Positions 55,031-63,478 are shown, counted from the first letter of the stretch. The stretch: 64,000 nucleotides of DNA from Vibrio diazotrophicus (GCF_038452265.1 NZ_CP151842.1:1364001-1428000), one strand, 5' to 3'. Numbers and translations are program-made. Notes: a model not told the origin generated them from the sequence alone.

Positions 55031-55723
55031 ATGACCAACATTTTTATTGTTGTTGCCATTTTGGTTTTGTTTTTCTATATCATTCAGAAAACAGTTACTC
55101 GTCGTGACGAAACAAAAGACTTTGCATACAAGTCAAAGGGGGCAGCCCTGAATATGACAGAAAGTGCTTTTTATAACGCTCTGAAGACGGCAGTAGGTGA
55201 TCATGGTGTAGTGCTAGCAAAAGTGAGTATGGCGAATCTCGTTGCCCCTACAAAAACTATTAATAAGAAAGAGTGGTTTATCGCCTACAACCGAATCGCG
55301 AAAAGTTATTTTGACTTTGTTGTTTGTGATGCTCGTACATTAGAGCCAAGAGTGATCATTGAACTTGATGACGGGAAGGAACTGAAAAAAGGCAAAGTTG
55401 AACGTGAAAAATTGCTTATTCACGTATGCAAATCCGCCAACATCCCACTGATTGGCACCAATGTGAAACTGAGTTACCAGGTAAGTAAACTGAGACGTTT
55501 GCTCGCTGCACATATTGACCTTATTGAATCAGATAAAGAAGTGCGTTTTTGTAAACGCTGTGGTAGCCCTATGGTGATAAAAACGGCTAGCCAAGGTGAT
55601 TTTAAAGGGCGTCGATTCTTTACTTGCAGCCGTCAGCCACACTGCACATACACAGAAAACTACAACGTGGTGTTTGAGCAGGACAACTTTGATGACGACC
55701 CAAATATAGAGCGCCTAAACTAA
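55031..55723 (+). CDS. DUF2726 protein with topoisomerase-type zinc ribbon
   Basis: A 230-residue protein. An N-terminal membrane helix (~3-19) is followed by a DUF2726 domain (~40-165), whose FDFVVCDARTLEPRVIIELDD looks nuclease-like. A C4 zinc ribbon (CKRCGSP ... CSRQPHC, ~180-213) resembles those at the end of type IA topoisomerases. DUF2726 is related to restriction-endonuclease-like folds, suggesting nucleic-acid processing at the membrane, but activity is unproven. Confidence 0.85.
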   Translation: MTNIFIVVAILVLFFYIIQKTVTRRDETKDFAYKSKGAALNMTESAFYNALKTAVGDHGVVLAKVSMANLVAPTKTINKKEWFIAYNRIAKSYFDFVVCDARTLEPRVIIELDDGKELKKGKVEREKLLIHVCKSANIPLIGTNVKLSYQVSKLRRLLAAHIDLIESDKEVRFCKRCGSPMVIKTASQGDFKGRRFFTCSRQPHCTYTENYNVVFEQDNFDDDPNIERLN

Positions 55724-55736
55724 GTTGATTTAATGG

Positions 55737-56789
55737 TTAACAGGTGCTGGTATCTTCTGTGAGATCTTTTGAAGCGCGACTCAAACGGACTTGATTACGT
55801 CCGTTTTCTTTTGCTTTATAGAGCTGAAGATCTGCGAGCTTCAAGAGATCACTGAGTTTGTCTCCGTCACTATATTCGCAGATGCCGACACTGAGTGTAA
55901 TGTGAATTCTTTTATCACCAAAAGCGAACAAGTGCTGGCTCATCATTGAGCGGACTCGCTCTCCAACTTGCTCTGCTAGTTCAATCGGATGATCAAAAAG
56001 AGTAACGCAGAATTCCTCGCCGCCAATCCGATAAAGATTATCGTCACCGACCACTTGGCAAAGCAGGCGGGTGGTTTCCATCAATACTTTGTCACCAGCA
56101 TCATGGCCATATTGGTCATTCACTTTCTTGAAATAGTCCAAATCAATAAAAAGCAGACAAAGTGTTGTTTCATCGTCTTTATGAGTTTCAAAATGCTTAA
56201 AAGTCGAAGTCAGGGACAAGCGGTTGTGTGCACCGGTTAATGAGTCTCGAGATGCTAGATAAGTAAGTGAATTTTCAATGTTTCTTCGGTTGAACTCGTA
56301 GATGTGAGCAATGATCCATATGCACACGTAACAAGCAATAAGGTTGGTAAAAGTCGGAAGTGCTTGCAACACTTGGTTCGAGTCTACTTTGTGGTAAATG
56401 CTGGTTAGGTGAATAAGAAGCACAGCAAAACAGAAAGCGCGGCCTTGTTTTATCCCCAATAGAGAATAAAAGAAAATAGGGAACAGCATTGTCCATACAT
56501 AAGTACCATGTTCAATCGGCTGTGTATAAATAGAGGTCGATGCCACGAAGGTAAATAAGTAGACGAAGATTTGAATGTGATGTTTTTTATGCTTGTTTTT
56601 CTTAGCTAATTGATAAGCATAAAAAGAGTATCCCCCTAAAATGAGATCTAGCCCTGAGTGAAAATATTTACCAGTCACATGGAAGTGAAAAACCGCAAAA
56701 CAAAGTGCAATAACAGACATGAAAAGACTGACTCCCGTTAAGACGGAAGCTCGTAGAGTGTGTGAGTTATCGAAAATATGAACGTCCAT
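55737..56789 (-). CDS. Membrane diguanylate cyclase (GGDEF)
   Basis: A 350-residue protein with a six-helix membrane sensor (~15-165) and a C-terminal GGDEF domain (~175-335). The active-site motif is GGEEF (YRIGGEEFCVTLFD), predicted active for c-di-GMP synthesis from GTP. The inhibitory I-site position reads VGDD instead of RxxD, so product inhibition may be lacking. It converges with the DUF2726 gene. The signal it senses is unknown. Confidence 0.92.
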   Translation of the reverse strand: MDVHIFDNSHTLRASVLTGVSLFMSVIALCFAVFHFHVTGKYFHSGLDLILGGYSFYAYQLAKKNKHKKHHIQIFVYLFTFVASTSIYTQPIEHGTYVWTMLFPIFFYSLLGIKQGRAFCFAVLLIHLTSIYHKVDSNQVLQALPTFTNLIACYVCIWIIAHIYEFNRRNIENSLTYLASRDSLTGAHNRLSLTSTFKHFETHKDDETTLCLLFIDLDYFKKVNDQYGHDAGDKVLMETTRLLCQVVGDDNLYRIGGEEFCVTLFDHPIELAEQVGERVRSMMSQHLFAFGDKRIHITLSVGICEYSDGDKLSDLLKLADLQLYKAKENGRNQVRLSRASKDLTEDTSTC

Positions 56790-57030
56790 TCACTACTTTG
56801 ATATCGGTTGTTATTGGTTATTTTTGGGTAAATTCAATATTACGTTTTTAGAGTAATCAATCAATCAGTATTTTGGGTCGGTGTCACAAAATTAAAGAGA
56901 AGTGGTTTACGAGCGTCTTATTAATAAGAAGCTATTTAGCGCGTATTAAGCGTGACTTTATAAGCACGGATAAAAAAACACCAAACTGTCTATAGAAGAG
57001 CCAATTAGTTCAAAAACATAGAAATTGCAC

Positions 57031-57059
57031 TTGCATGCCTCAGGTTCAGTCGCTAATAT
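57031..57059 (+). promoter_or_regulatory. Probable promoter of the tRNA-Val pair
   Basis: TTGCAT, 17 bp, TAATAT lies about 20 bp before the first tRNA, a good sigma-70 match for a stable RNA operon. It precedes a short GC-containing discriminator. Confidence 0.55.
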
Positions 57060-57079
57060 CGCTTTCGTTCTAAAGCAGT

Positions 57080-57156
57080 GCGTCCGTAGCTCAGTTGGTT
57101 AGAGTATCGCCTTGACATGGCGGGGGTCGGTGGTTCGAGTCCACTCGGACGCACCA
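57080..57156 (+). tRNA. tRNA-Val (GAC)
   Basis: A 77-nt cloverleaf beginning GCGTCCG, with the acceptor stem closed by CGGACGC and an encoded CCA. The anticodon loop TTGACAT gives anticodon GAC (valine, GUC/GUU codons). D and T arms (GGTTCGAGTCC) are normal. Confidence 0.95.
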
Positions 57157-57192
57157 TTCTTAAATCATTAAGAACAATAGAACACAGAATTT

Positions 57193-57269
57193 GGGTCTAT
57201 AGCTCAGTTGGTTAGAGTACTACCTTGACATGGTAGGGGTCGGCAGTTCGAGTCTGCCTAGACCCACCA
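57193..57269 (+). tRNA. tRNA-Val (GAC), second copy
   Basis: A 77-nt tRNA 36 bp after the first, with the same anticodon loop TTGACAT (GAC) but a different acceptor stem (GGGTCTA / TAGACCC) and other stem changes. CCA is encoded. The two copies have diverged in stems while keeping the anticodon. Confidence 0.95.
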
Positions 57270-57281
57270 AATTTTATGCAG

Positions 57282-57307
57282 AGCCCGCTTTTTAGCGGGC
57301 TTTGTTA
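57282..57307 (+). terminator. Terminator of the tRNA-Val operon
   Basis: AGCCCGCT pairs with AGCGGGCT over a short T loop and runs into TTTGTTATTT, 12 bp after the second tRNA. Confidence 0.85.
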
Positions 57308-57353
57308 TTTCTAGGTTTTACTTAGCTTCCATCAAGTCTTCTTATTTGAATTT

Positions 57354-57367
57354 TGCATATATATGCA
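57354..57367. repeat. 14-bp palindrome
   Basis: TGCATATATATGCA is perfectly self-complementary. It sits 34 bp before the larger palindrome at 57401-57426. It could be a protein-binding site or simply AT-rich chance. Confidence 0.4.
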
Positions 57368-57400
57368 TTCAATATTCACTGAACTATACCTGATTGGGCA

Positions 57401-57426
57401 CAGATGGTCACAATTGTGACCATCTG
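57401..57426. repeat. Orphan 26-bp perfect palindrome
   Basis: CAGATGGTCACAA is followed by its exact reverse complement. A further GTGACCAT copy follows immediately (57427-57434). No gene is adjacent. It looks like a strong dimer-binding site or recombination site left in an accessory spot next to tRNA genes. Confidence 0.6.
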
Positions 57427-57656
57427 GTGACCATGCGATGTGCGATTCTATATATTTTCTAGTTATATTTAGCGCCATCTATTTAGCCAATAGATTTTCT
57501 TTTTAAAATCAGGTCGGTTATTAAACCATCCTCTGTCTTAAATTATTTATGAAATAAGTTGTATTTGTAAATGATTTAGGAAGTGGAGGAATTGTCCTGC
57601 TGACCATAATCTAGTCCAGTCTACACATTAGTAATGTTCATCCAACCAAGGAGATT

Positions 57657-57927
57657 ATGAACATGAAAAAGCAATTCAATGAACAACAAATCATTACTAT
57701 TTTAAAGGTAGCGGATGCGGGTATTCCCGCCCGAGAGCTTTGCCGTAAATATGGGTTCTCAGATACAACGTTCTACACATGGCGCAAAAAAATACGTAGG
57801 GGTGGATGTCTCTGAAGTCCGTCGGCTAAAAGCGCTGGAAGACGAAAATGCTCGATTCAAAACGTTGTTGGCTGAAACGCTACTGGATGCATCAGCCCAG
57901 AAAATTGCTCTCAGCCAAAGCTACTGA
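57657..57927 (+). pseudogene. IS3-family transposase OrfA, frameshifted
   Basis: The intact start (AAGGAG, then ATG at 57657) encodes MNMKKQFNEQQIITILKVAD and a helix-turn-helix ending TFYTWRKK. This matches IS3-family (IS407/IS51-like) OrfA. The frame stops at 57815. After a one-base shift in a run of A (~57786-57792), the rest continues in another frame as YVGVDVSEVRRLKALEDEN, the leucine-zipper part, to 57927. It is therefore a broken gene, not a working OrfA. Confidence 0.85.
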
Positions 57928-57929
57928 CC

Positions 57930-58733
57930 GTCTAGGACAAGCGCAAGGCTATTAAAGTGATTCAGGAAGGCACACAGTTTTCAGAACGCAGAGCCTGTTT
58001 ACTCGTTGATATTCAACGCGCATCAATTCGATATCAACCTCTGATTAACCGTGAAGATAATAAGCTTCAGCCTCGGATAAAGGAGTTGGCACTGGAGCGG
58101 CGTCGATTTTGTTATCGTCGTATTCATCGTCTTTTGAGACGAGAAGGATTTGATGTTAACCATAAGCGCATTTATCGCTTGTACTGTGAGTTGGGCTTAA
58201 TGGTCAGCAAGCAGAGACGCAGAAAATCACGGTGGGCGGAGCGCGAGCCTCTCTTGCTTGCTTCCTTTCGTACCGAATCACAAGTGGTCTATGGACTTTG
58301 TGATAGATGCTCTGAATAACGACCGACGGATTAAATGCCTGACGATTGTGGATGATTACACAAAAGAGTGCCTGGATATTACTGTTGTTACGGGGAGCTC
58401 GGGTGATGAAGTCGTGATCTCGCTAGAGTCTATCGCTGCGTTTCGAGGTTATCCTTCTGCGATACGAACGGATCAACGGCCAGAATTTACAGGAAAAACC
58501 CTAGACCAATGGGTTTATCAGCATGGTGTGATTTAAAATTAATCCAAGCAGGGAGACCGAAGCCGAATGTTTGTATCGACATTTTTAACGGAAAATTCCG
58601 CGATGAATGCTTAAACGAACATTGGTTTAGCGAGCTAAATCATGCCTGTGACTTATCAGTGGCTGGCGAATGGATTGCAATGAAAACCGCTCCCACTCAG
58701 CATTGGATTAGTTACTGGGAGCAAGTCAAGTGA
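57930..58733 (+). pseudogene. IS3-family transposase OrfB, several frameshifts
   Basis: The integrase part is recognisable in pieces. Residues like RIHRLLRREGFDVNHKRIYR and SKQRRRK lie in 57957-58319; SMDFVIDALNNDRRIKCLTI and DDYTKECL in a shifted frame to 58536; then NGKFRDECLNEHWF, and NENRSHSALD in yet another frame near 58680. The catalytic DDE positions are scattered over these frames, with at least three shifts and a stop, so no functional transposase can be made. The 3' end abuts the stop codon of the neighbouring leftward gene. Confidence 0.85.
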
Positions 58734-58734
58734 G

Positions 58735-59493
58735 TCATTTGCGACGTAATGCAAATGCGTCCGGATGGTAGGGCAAAAATGGATTAACTAAGCTAATGAT
58801 TTTTTCATTACATTTCATATTGGTATAAAACATATGTTTATACCTACATAACTCATCGTTATTCTTTAGGTTTTCACATTCTTTTTTAAACGTTGTGTAA
58901 ATGTCGTATCTTTTAGGGTTTATATAGTATACGACTGGTAGGTCGTAATAAATTGCTGTTGATTCTACTATATGAAAATTATTGATTTTAAGTTCATTTT
59001 CAGATATCAACTCAGAAATCTCAACTTTTCCTAGAGGTATATAATCTATTTCTCTTGTTTTAAGCAAGGTAACACAATGCTCAATGCTTTCACATTCTTT
59101 AACGTTATATCCATTAAATTTAAAAATTTCTTTATCCAACCAACATGAGGGTAAGCCAGCTCTAAGCTGTTGTAGTTTCTTTTTCTCAATAAAATGGAAC
59201 GCTGAAGAATCATTTTCATTTATCAGAAAATTTCTAAATCCTAGATAATCACCGCATAGCGATATAGGTATTTCTAAGAAAGAGTTTGGTGTGAACTTAG
59301 TATTTCCAGAAATTGTGGTTGTTATATCAAATCCAAATTTGAAAATTTGTCCTTCAGAACTTTTAGTAGAGTAATTACTTTTGTTCTCAATGAGTTCATT
59401 GCCCGGAAATGCTTTTTCTATGATCTTTTCGGTGATAAATAGCTCATGCTTTTGCCTAATAAGTGATTTATTTCCGTTCCAGTACTTTATCAT
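58735..59493 (-). CDS. Family-3 solute-binding-like protein without signal peptide
   Basis: A ~252-residue AT-rich gene. The product starts MIKYWNGNKSLIRQKHELF and contains LRAGLPSCWLDKEIFKFNGY and DYIPLGKVEIS, matching a family of periplasmic amino-acid-type binding proteins. Homologues normally begin with a signal peptide before this point; here none is visible, though AAGGAGA precedes the ATG at 59493 and an in-frame stop lies upstream. It may be a cytoplasmic derivative or have lost its leader. It abuts the decayed IS. A LacI-type operator lies 60 bp upstream. Confidence 0.75.
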   Translation of the reverse strand: MIKYWNGNKSLIRQKHELFITEKIIEKAFPGNELIENKSNYSTKSSEGQIFKFGFDITTTISGNTKFTPNSFLEIPISLCGDYLGFRNFLINENDSSAFHFIEKKKLQQLRAGLPSCWLDKEIFKFNGYNVKECESIEHCVTLLKTREIDYIPLGKVEISELISENELKINNFHIVESTAIYYDLPVVYYINPKRYDIYTTFKKECENLKNNDELCRYKHMFYTNMKCNEKIISLVNPFLPYHPDAFALRRK

Positions 59494-59552
59494 TACCAAC
59501 TCTCCTTTTGATTCATCCCCAGTTAATGAATGTTAGCCAATTCATATTTGTA

Positions 59553-59568
59553 AAGAAAGCGATTTCTC
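59553..59568. promoter_or_regulatory. LacI-type operator upstream of the leftward binding-protein-like gene
   Basis: AAGAAAGCGATTTCTC matches the site at 59749-59764 at 14 of 16 positions. It is an imperfect palindrome centred on CG, as in LacI-family sites, and lies 60 bp before the leftward gene. Confidence 0.6.
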
Positions 59569-59748
59569 AGTGAGCGAGGCTGAAAAATTACTTCTAATAG
59601 CAGACTCTAGTTTATAAAACATTAAGTCATGACTTTAAATTATTGATATATATGGCTAAAATTGTTGTTTTATCATTTTTGTGTGATCGTTGGTTTGTTT
59701 TGGGGATAAATTGATTGAAGTATCTTATCAAGATGACAAAATTACAGA

Positions 59749-59764
59749 AAGAAAGCGCTTTCTT
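59749..59764. promoter_or_regulatory. LacI-type operator upstream of the ABC importer
   Basis: AAGAAAGCGCTTTCTT is a perfect 16-bp palindrome with the central CG and GAAAGCGCTTTC core seen in LacI/GalR-family operators. It sits 33-48 bp before the binding-protein ATG, where a repressor would block transcription. Confidence 0.7.
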
Positions 59765-59796
59765 GTTTTGAAGTGACAATAATTCAAGGACAATAT

Positions 59797-61437
59797 ATGA
59801 AACAGAAGATGACAATGCTAACGGCTTTACTAGCTTCTTCTCTACTAGCTGCGGGCTCTGCTAATGCCAACGAAATAAAGCATGGAGGAACACTTACAGT
59901 ACCTATTATAAACACAGGTTTTGTAGAGAACTTCAATCCTTACACCACCAAAGATCTTTTGCACGGAGTGATGTATGAACCTCTTTTAGTATTTAACAAT
60001 ATGACTGGTAAAACCGATTTCCGTTTGGCTCAATCGTTCTCTTATTCTGATGATTTAAAGACTCTAACTCTAAAGCTGCGAGATGGTCTGAAGTGGTCAG
60101 ATGGCACTTCTCTTACTGCAGATGACGTAGTCTACAGTTTTATGTTAACCAAAGACTTCCCTGCGTTCGACCAGAAAGGAATTTGGACCGGAAACAACTT
60201 ACAAACCATTTCTGCGAAAGACAATACAACGGTTGTGTTTACGCTGAATGATGCAGACTCCACTTTTGTGTGGAACTTGGAGCGCTACCACATAGTGCCT
60301 AAGCATGTTTGGTCAACAGTGAAAGATTTGACTACTTTTACAAACCCAAACCCTGTCGGCAGCGGCCCGATGACTGTTGTTAAATACCTAAAACCACAAC
60401 AAATGGAACTATGTCGTAACCCTAACTATTACCTAGAAGGGCGCCCATATCTGGATTGTATCAATTTCCGTTCCTACAACGATAACTCGCAAATTCAACC
60501 TGCGTTGATTAAGGGGGAAATTGACTGGGGTTCAAACTTCATTGCTGATGTTGAATCAACGTTCGTTGAGCAAGATAAAGCCAATAACCATTTCTGGTAC
60601 CCGGCGAACGATGCAATTCACCTTTATGTAAATACTAAGAAGGCGCCGTTTGACGATCTGCGTGTACGCCAAGCTCTTTCTATGGCGCTTGATCGCCAAG
60701 AGATTGTTGACATTGGTGCTTATGGTTATCCAACACCTAATTACAACGTGGGCGGTATTGGTGAGTTGTACAAAACATATATTGATCCAAAAATTGAGCA
60801 AAAATATAGTTATGTAACACAATACAACGTCGAAAAAGCAAAACAGCTGCTTGAAAAGGCAGGTATCGTCGACCGCAATGGTGATGGTTTCCGCGATAAT
60901 CAAGATGGTTCAGCCCTAGAATTTGACATCGAAGTGGTCAATGGCTGGACAGATTGGATTCAAGTGGTACAGATGGTCACTGAATACTTTGAAGATGTTG
61001 GCATCAAAGCCAACGTAAAAACAGTTGACTGGGCCGTGTATGACGCCAACTTGAAAGAAAGCAAGTACACAATGTCGATTAACTGGTCGATGGTAGCTAC
61101 GAACCCAATTCTAGCTTACCAAGAATATTTCTTAACATCACGTATCGGCAAGACCTGGCATGCGGGACACGGTATTCACTCTCCGGAGATCGACAAACTG
61201 ATTGAAAGCTTCGGTAAGACTGGTGATGCGCAGGAACAACAAGCGATTATTTCGAAGTTGCAGGAGTACACTGCAGAAAACCTACCATTTATCCCACTGT
61301 TTTCCAACCCAACCTGGTTCCAATACAGCACCAAAAAAATTGTTGGTTGGCCGAACTCAGAAAACCCATATGTTCAGCCAGTGTGGTACGACGGTGGTAA
61401 ACGTGTGATTATTATCAACAATTTACACCTGAAATAA
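59797..61437 (+). CDS. ABC importer substrate-binding protein (oligosaccharide/peptide, family 5)
   Basis: A ~546-residue exported binding protein. The signal peptide (KMTMLTALLASSLLAAGSAN, cleaved near ANA) is followed by a family-5 fold with LRDGLKWSDGTSLTADDVVY and MALDRQEIVDIG. In Vibrio the nearest recognised relatives are chitin-oligosaccharide and cellobiose binding proteins; a beta-glucoside such as cellobiose is the best guess. ATG 59797 has AAGGA 7 bp upstream, better than the GTG eight codons earlier. A LacI-type operator lies just upstream. Confidence 0.9.
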   Translation: MKQKMTMLTALLASSLLAAGSANANEIKHGGTLTVPIINTGFVENFNPYTTKDLLHGVMYEPLLVFNNMTGKTDFRLAQSFSYSDDLKTLTLKLRDGLKWSDGTSLTADDVVYSFMLTKDFPAFDQKGIWTGNNLQTISAKDNTTVVFTLNDADSTFVWNLERYHIVPKHVWSTVKDLTTFTNPNPVGSGPMTVVKYLKPQQMELCRNPNYYLEGRPYLDCINFRSYNDNSQIQPALIKGEIDWGSNFIADVESTFVEQDKANNHFWYPANDAIHLYVNTKKAPFDDLRVRQALSMALDRQEIVDIGAYGYPTPNYNVGGIGELYKTYIDPKIEQKYSYVTQYNVEKAKQLLEKAGIVDRNGDGFRDNQDGSALEFDIEVVNGWTDWIQVVQMVTEYFEDVGIKANVKTVDWAVYDANLKESKYTMSINWSMVATNPILAYQEYFLTSRIGKTWHAGHGIHSPEIDKLIESFGKTGDAQEQQAIISKLQEYTAENLPFIPLFSNPTWFQYSTKKIVGWPNSENPYVQPVWYDGGKRVIIINNLHLK

Positions 61438-61459
61438 ATAGTTTGTTTTTTTGTTGTCA

Positions 61460-61485
61460 GGAGCTATCACTACGTTGATAGCTCC
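61460..61485 (+). promoter_or_regulatory. Hairpin between binding protein and permease genes
   Basis: GGAGCTATCA pairs perfectly with TGATAGCTCC over a 6-nt loop, with no T run. It is in the intercistronic gap. Such hairpins often protect the upstream binding-protein mRNA from 3' exonucleases, so that it is made in excess over the permeases. Confidence 0.65.
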
Positions 61486-61502
61486 TAAGTTAAAGGTGTG
61501 TT

Positions 61503-62477
61503 ATGTCGTTTTTAGTTCGCCGTTTTGGCTTTTATTTTACTGCTTTCCTGATTGCGATTTCATTCAACTTTATGTTGCCACGTTTAATGCCAGGGGATCC
61601 GGTGGATGCTTTGTTTGCTGCAGCACAAGGTCGTATGGATCCGGCTCAGATGGATGCCGTTCGTGAGATGTATGGCTTTGTCGATGGAAACCTGTTTGAA
61701 CAGTATCTGGCTTACATGAAGAGTGTGTTTACACTGGAGTTAGGCCCGTCGGTGCTTATGTTTCCTGTTAGTGTATTGGATGTGATTGCTATGGCTTTGC
61801 CTTGGACCATGTTCCTCGCTCTGGGATCTTTAATTGTAGCGCTGATCATCGGGGTGAGTATTGGGACTTACTCATCGTATTATCGTCAGGGTTTGTTTGG
61901 TCAAGTGGTACCACCAGTGTTGGCTTTCATCAGTAACTTTCCTTATGTCGTTACTGCACTGTTGCTGTTCTACTTCTTTGGTTTGAAGCTGGAGCTGCTG
62001 CCACTGGCGTACACCTACGATCCCTCGCTAGAGCCAGGTTTCAACCTAGAGTTTATTGGTAGTGTTGCCAAGCACGCCATATTGCCAGTGGGTTCAATGG
62101 TTGTCGTCGGAATTTCGACGTGGGTGTTTAACATGCGAAACGCGATGATAAACGTGTTGGGTGAAGATTACGTCACCATGGCAGAAGCGAAAGGACTCAG
62201 CAGTTTCCGTGTGATGTATCGCTATGCAGGCCGCAACGCCATTCTTCCTGTGGCTACCGCAATAGCGATGGCGATTGGTTTCTCATTCGCAGGCTCGATC
62301 ATGACGGAAGTGGTTTTCAACTATCAAGGTTTGGGCAACATCTTACTTAAAGGCATTGTTGCACGTGATTACCCGTTAATCCAAGCCATCCTGTTGATTC
62401 TCGTCACAGCAGTACTGACGGCGAACTTCATTGCTGATTTGCTCTACGTCTGGCTTGACCCCCGCATTTCAAACTAA
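61503..62477 (+). CDS. ABC importer permease (DppB type)
   Basis: A 324-residue inner-membrane permease with six helices. The N-terminus SFLVRRFGFYFTAFLIAISF and the ATPase-docking EAA loop DYVTMAEAKGLSSFRVMYRY are typical of DppB/OppB proteins. It forms half of the channel with the next gene. AAGG lies ~8 bp before the ATG. It is part of the operon beginning at 59797. Confidence 0.95.
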   Translation: MSFLVRRFGFYFTAFLIAISFNFMLPRLMPGDPVDALFAAAQGRMDPAQMDAVREMYGFVDGNLFEQYLAYMKSVFTLELGPSVLMFPVSVLDVIAMALPWTMFLALGSLIVALIIGVSIGTYSSYYRQGLFGQVVPPVLAFISNFPYVVTALLLFYFFGLKLELLPLAYTYDPSLEPGFNLEFIGSVAKHAILPVGSMVVVGISTWVFNMRNAMINVLGEDYVTMAEAKGLSSFRVMYRYAGRNAILPVATAIAMAIGFSFAGSIMTEVVFNYQGLGNILLKGIVARDYPLIQAILLILVTAVLTANFIADLLYVWLDPRISN

Positions 62478-62485
62478 GGTGTACC

Positions 62486-63478
62486 ATGGACAAGACAATC
62501 AATACTAATAATGCGTCCGAACCCAGTGAAATGATCGCTCGTGAGCCTCGTTTCTCTTGGAAAAAGACCAAAAAAACACTGGGTAAAATTTACGCATTTT
62601 TCTATGGCAACCCGCCAGCCATTATCGGTGGCTTGTTGCTGAGCATCATTCTCTGCGGTGCGTTGTTTGCGCCAGTATTGGCGACGCACAACCCAGAAAA
62701 GCGCGTTGCTCGCCCGCACGTTGCGCCAAATGCAGAATACGTACTTGGTACCACGCGCAGTGGCCGTGATGTTTACAGCCAAGTGCTGCATGGTGCGCGC
62801 AAATCACTGACAGTGGCCATTGCCGCAGGTGTGATTGCCATGAGCCTCGCCGTGATCATCGGTGTTTCGTCCGGCTACTTTGGCGGCAAAATCGATGAGC
62901 GCCTTAACTTTCTGACTAACGTTTTTCTGGTATTCCCACAACTGCCCTTGCTGATTGTTCTCGCGGCTTTTCTCGGCCAGGTCGGATCCTTAGTCATTAC
63001 GGTTCTGCTCGGCATTACCTCCTGGCCTTGGGGGGCGCGCGTAATACGTTCGCAAACCATGGCGATTCGAAACAAAGAATTCATCATCTCGGCAGAAGTG
63101 ATGGGCGAGTCAAAAATTCGCATCATCTTGGTCGAAATTCTGCCGAACCTCGTTTCAATCGTATTCGGTGGCTTCTTAGGCACCGTGATTTACGCCATGG
63201 GCGCGGAAGCAGGCCTAGGCATTCTTGGTTTAGGTGATGCAACCGAAGTGAGCTGGGGCTCCATGCTTTACTGGGCGCAAACTTCCTCGTCGCTCTACAC
63301 GGGGGCATGGTGGGAGATGCTGGTTCCGGCGTCGGCACTGGCGATTACTGGCGGCGCGTTGGCACTGATCAACATGTCGATTGACCAAGTTAGTAACCCG
63401 AAACTGCGCACCGGTCCACACATCAAACTGTGGCATCAATTGGAAAAGCAAGCCGATAAACGTCGAGGTCTACTATGA
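62486..63478 (+). CDS. ABC importer permease (DppC type)
   Basis: A 330-residue permease. A cytoplasmic N-terminus (~1-40) is followed by six helices and the EAA loop EFIISAEVMGESKIRIILVE, as in DppC/OppC. It pairs with the DppB-type protein. Its stop overlaps the start of the ATPase gene (ATGA), indicating translational coupling. Confidence 0.95.
   Translation: MDKTINTNNASEPSEMIAREPRFSWKKTKKTLGKIYAFFYGNPPAIIGGLLLSIILCGALFAPVLATHNPEKRVARPHVAPNAEYVLGTTRSGRDVYSQVLHGARKSLTVAIAAGVIAMSLAVIIGVSSGYFGGKIDERLNFLTNVFLVFPQLPLLIVLAAFLGQVGSLVITVLLGITSWPWGARVIRSQTMAIRNKEFIISAEVMGESKIRIILVEILPNLVSIVFGGFLGTVIYAMGAEAGLGILGLGDATEVSWGSMLYWAQTSSSLYTGAWWEMLVPASALAITGGALALINMSIDQVSNPKLRTGPHIKLWHQLEKQADKRRGLL

Larger units (their letters stand above)
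57308..57656. other. Gene-free stretch with two palindromes
   Basis: Between the tRNA terminator and the decayed IS3-type element there is no gene of any length that I can support. The stretch is AT-rich and holds two palindromes, at 57354-57367 and 57401-57426. The last ~70 bp may be the left end of the insertion sequence. Confidence 0.6.
57657..58740 (+). mobile_element. Decayed IS3-family insertion sequence
   Basis: The two broken transposase frames define the element. I could not assign terminal inverted repeats or a target duplication with confidence, so the outer borders are approximate. It lies downstream of a tRNA-Val pair, in a small accessory spot. Confidence 0.75.

Noticed and set aside
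57401..57426. CRP site reading of the palindrome
   Set aside because: CRP needs TGTGA-N6-TCACA; here the half-sites are in the opposite order (TCACA then TGTGA), so it is not a CRP site.
57583..57656. Left terminal inverted repeat of the IS3-type element
   Set aside because: A TGTCCTGCTGACC stretch resembles an IS end, but I could not find a matching repeat at the right end, so borders were left approximate.
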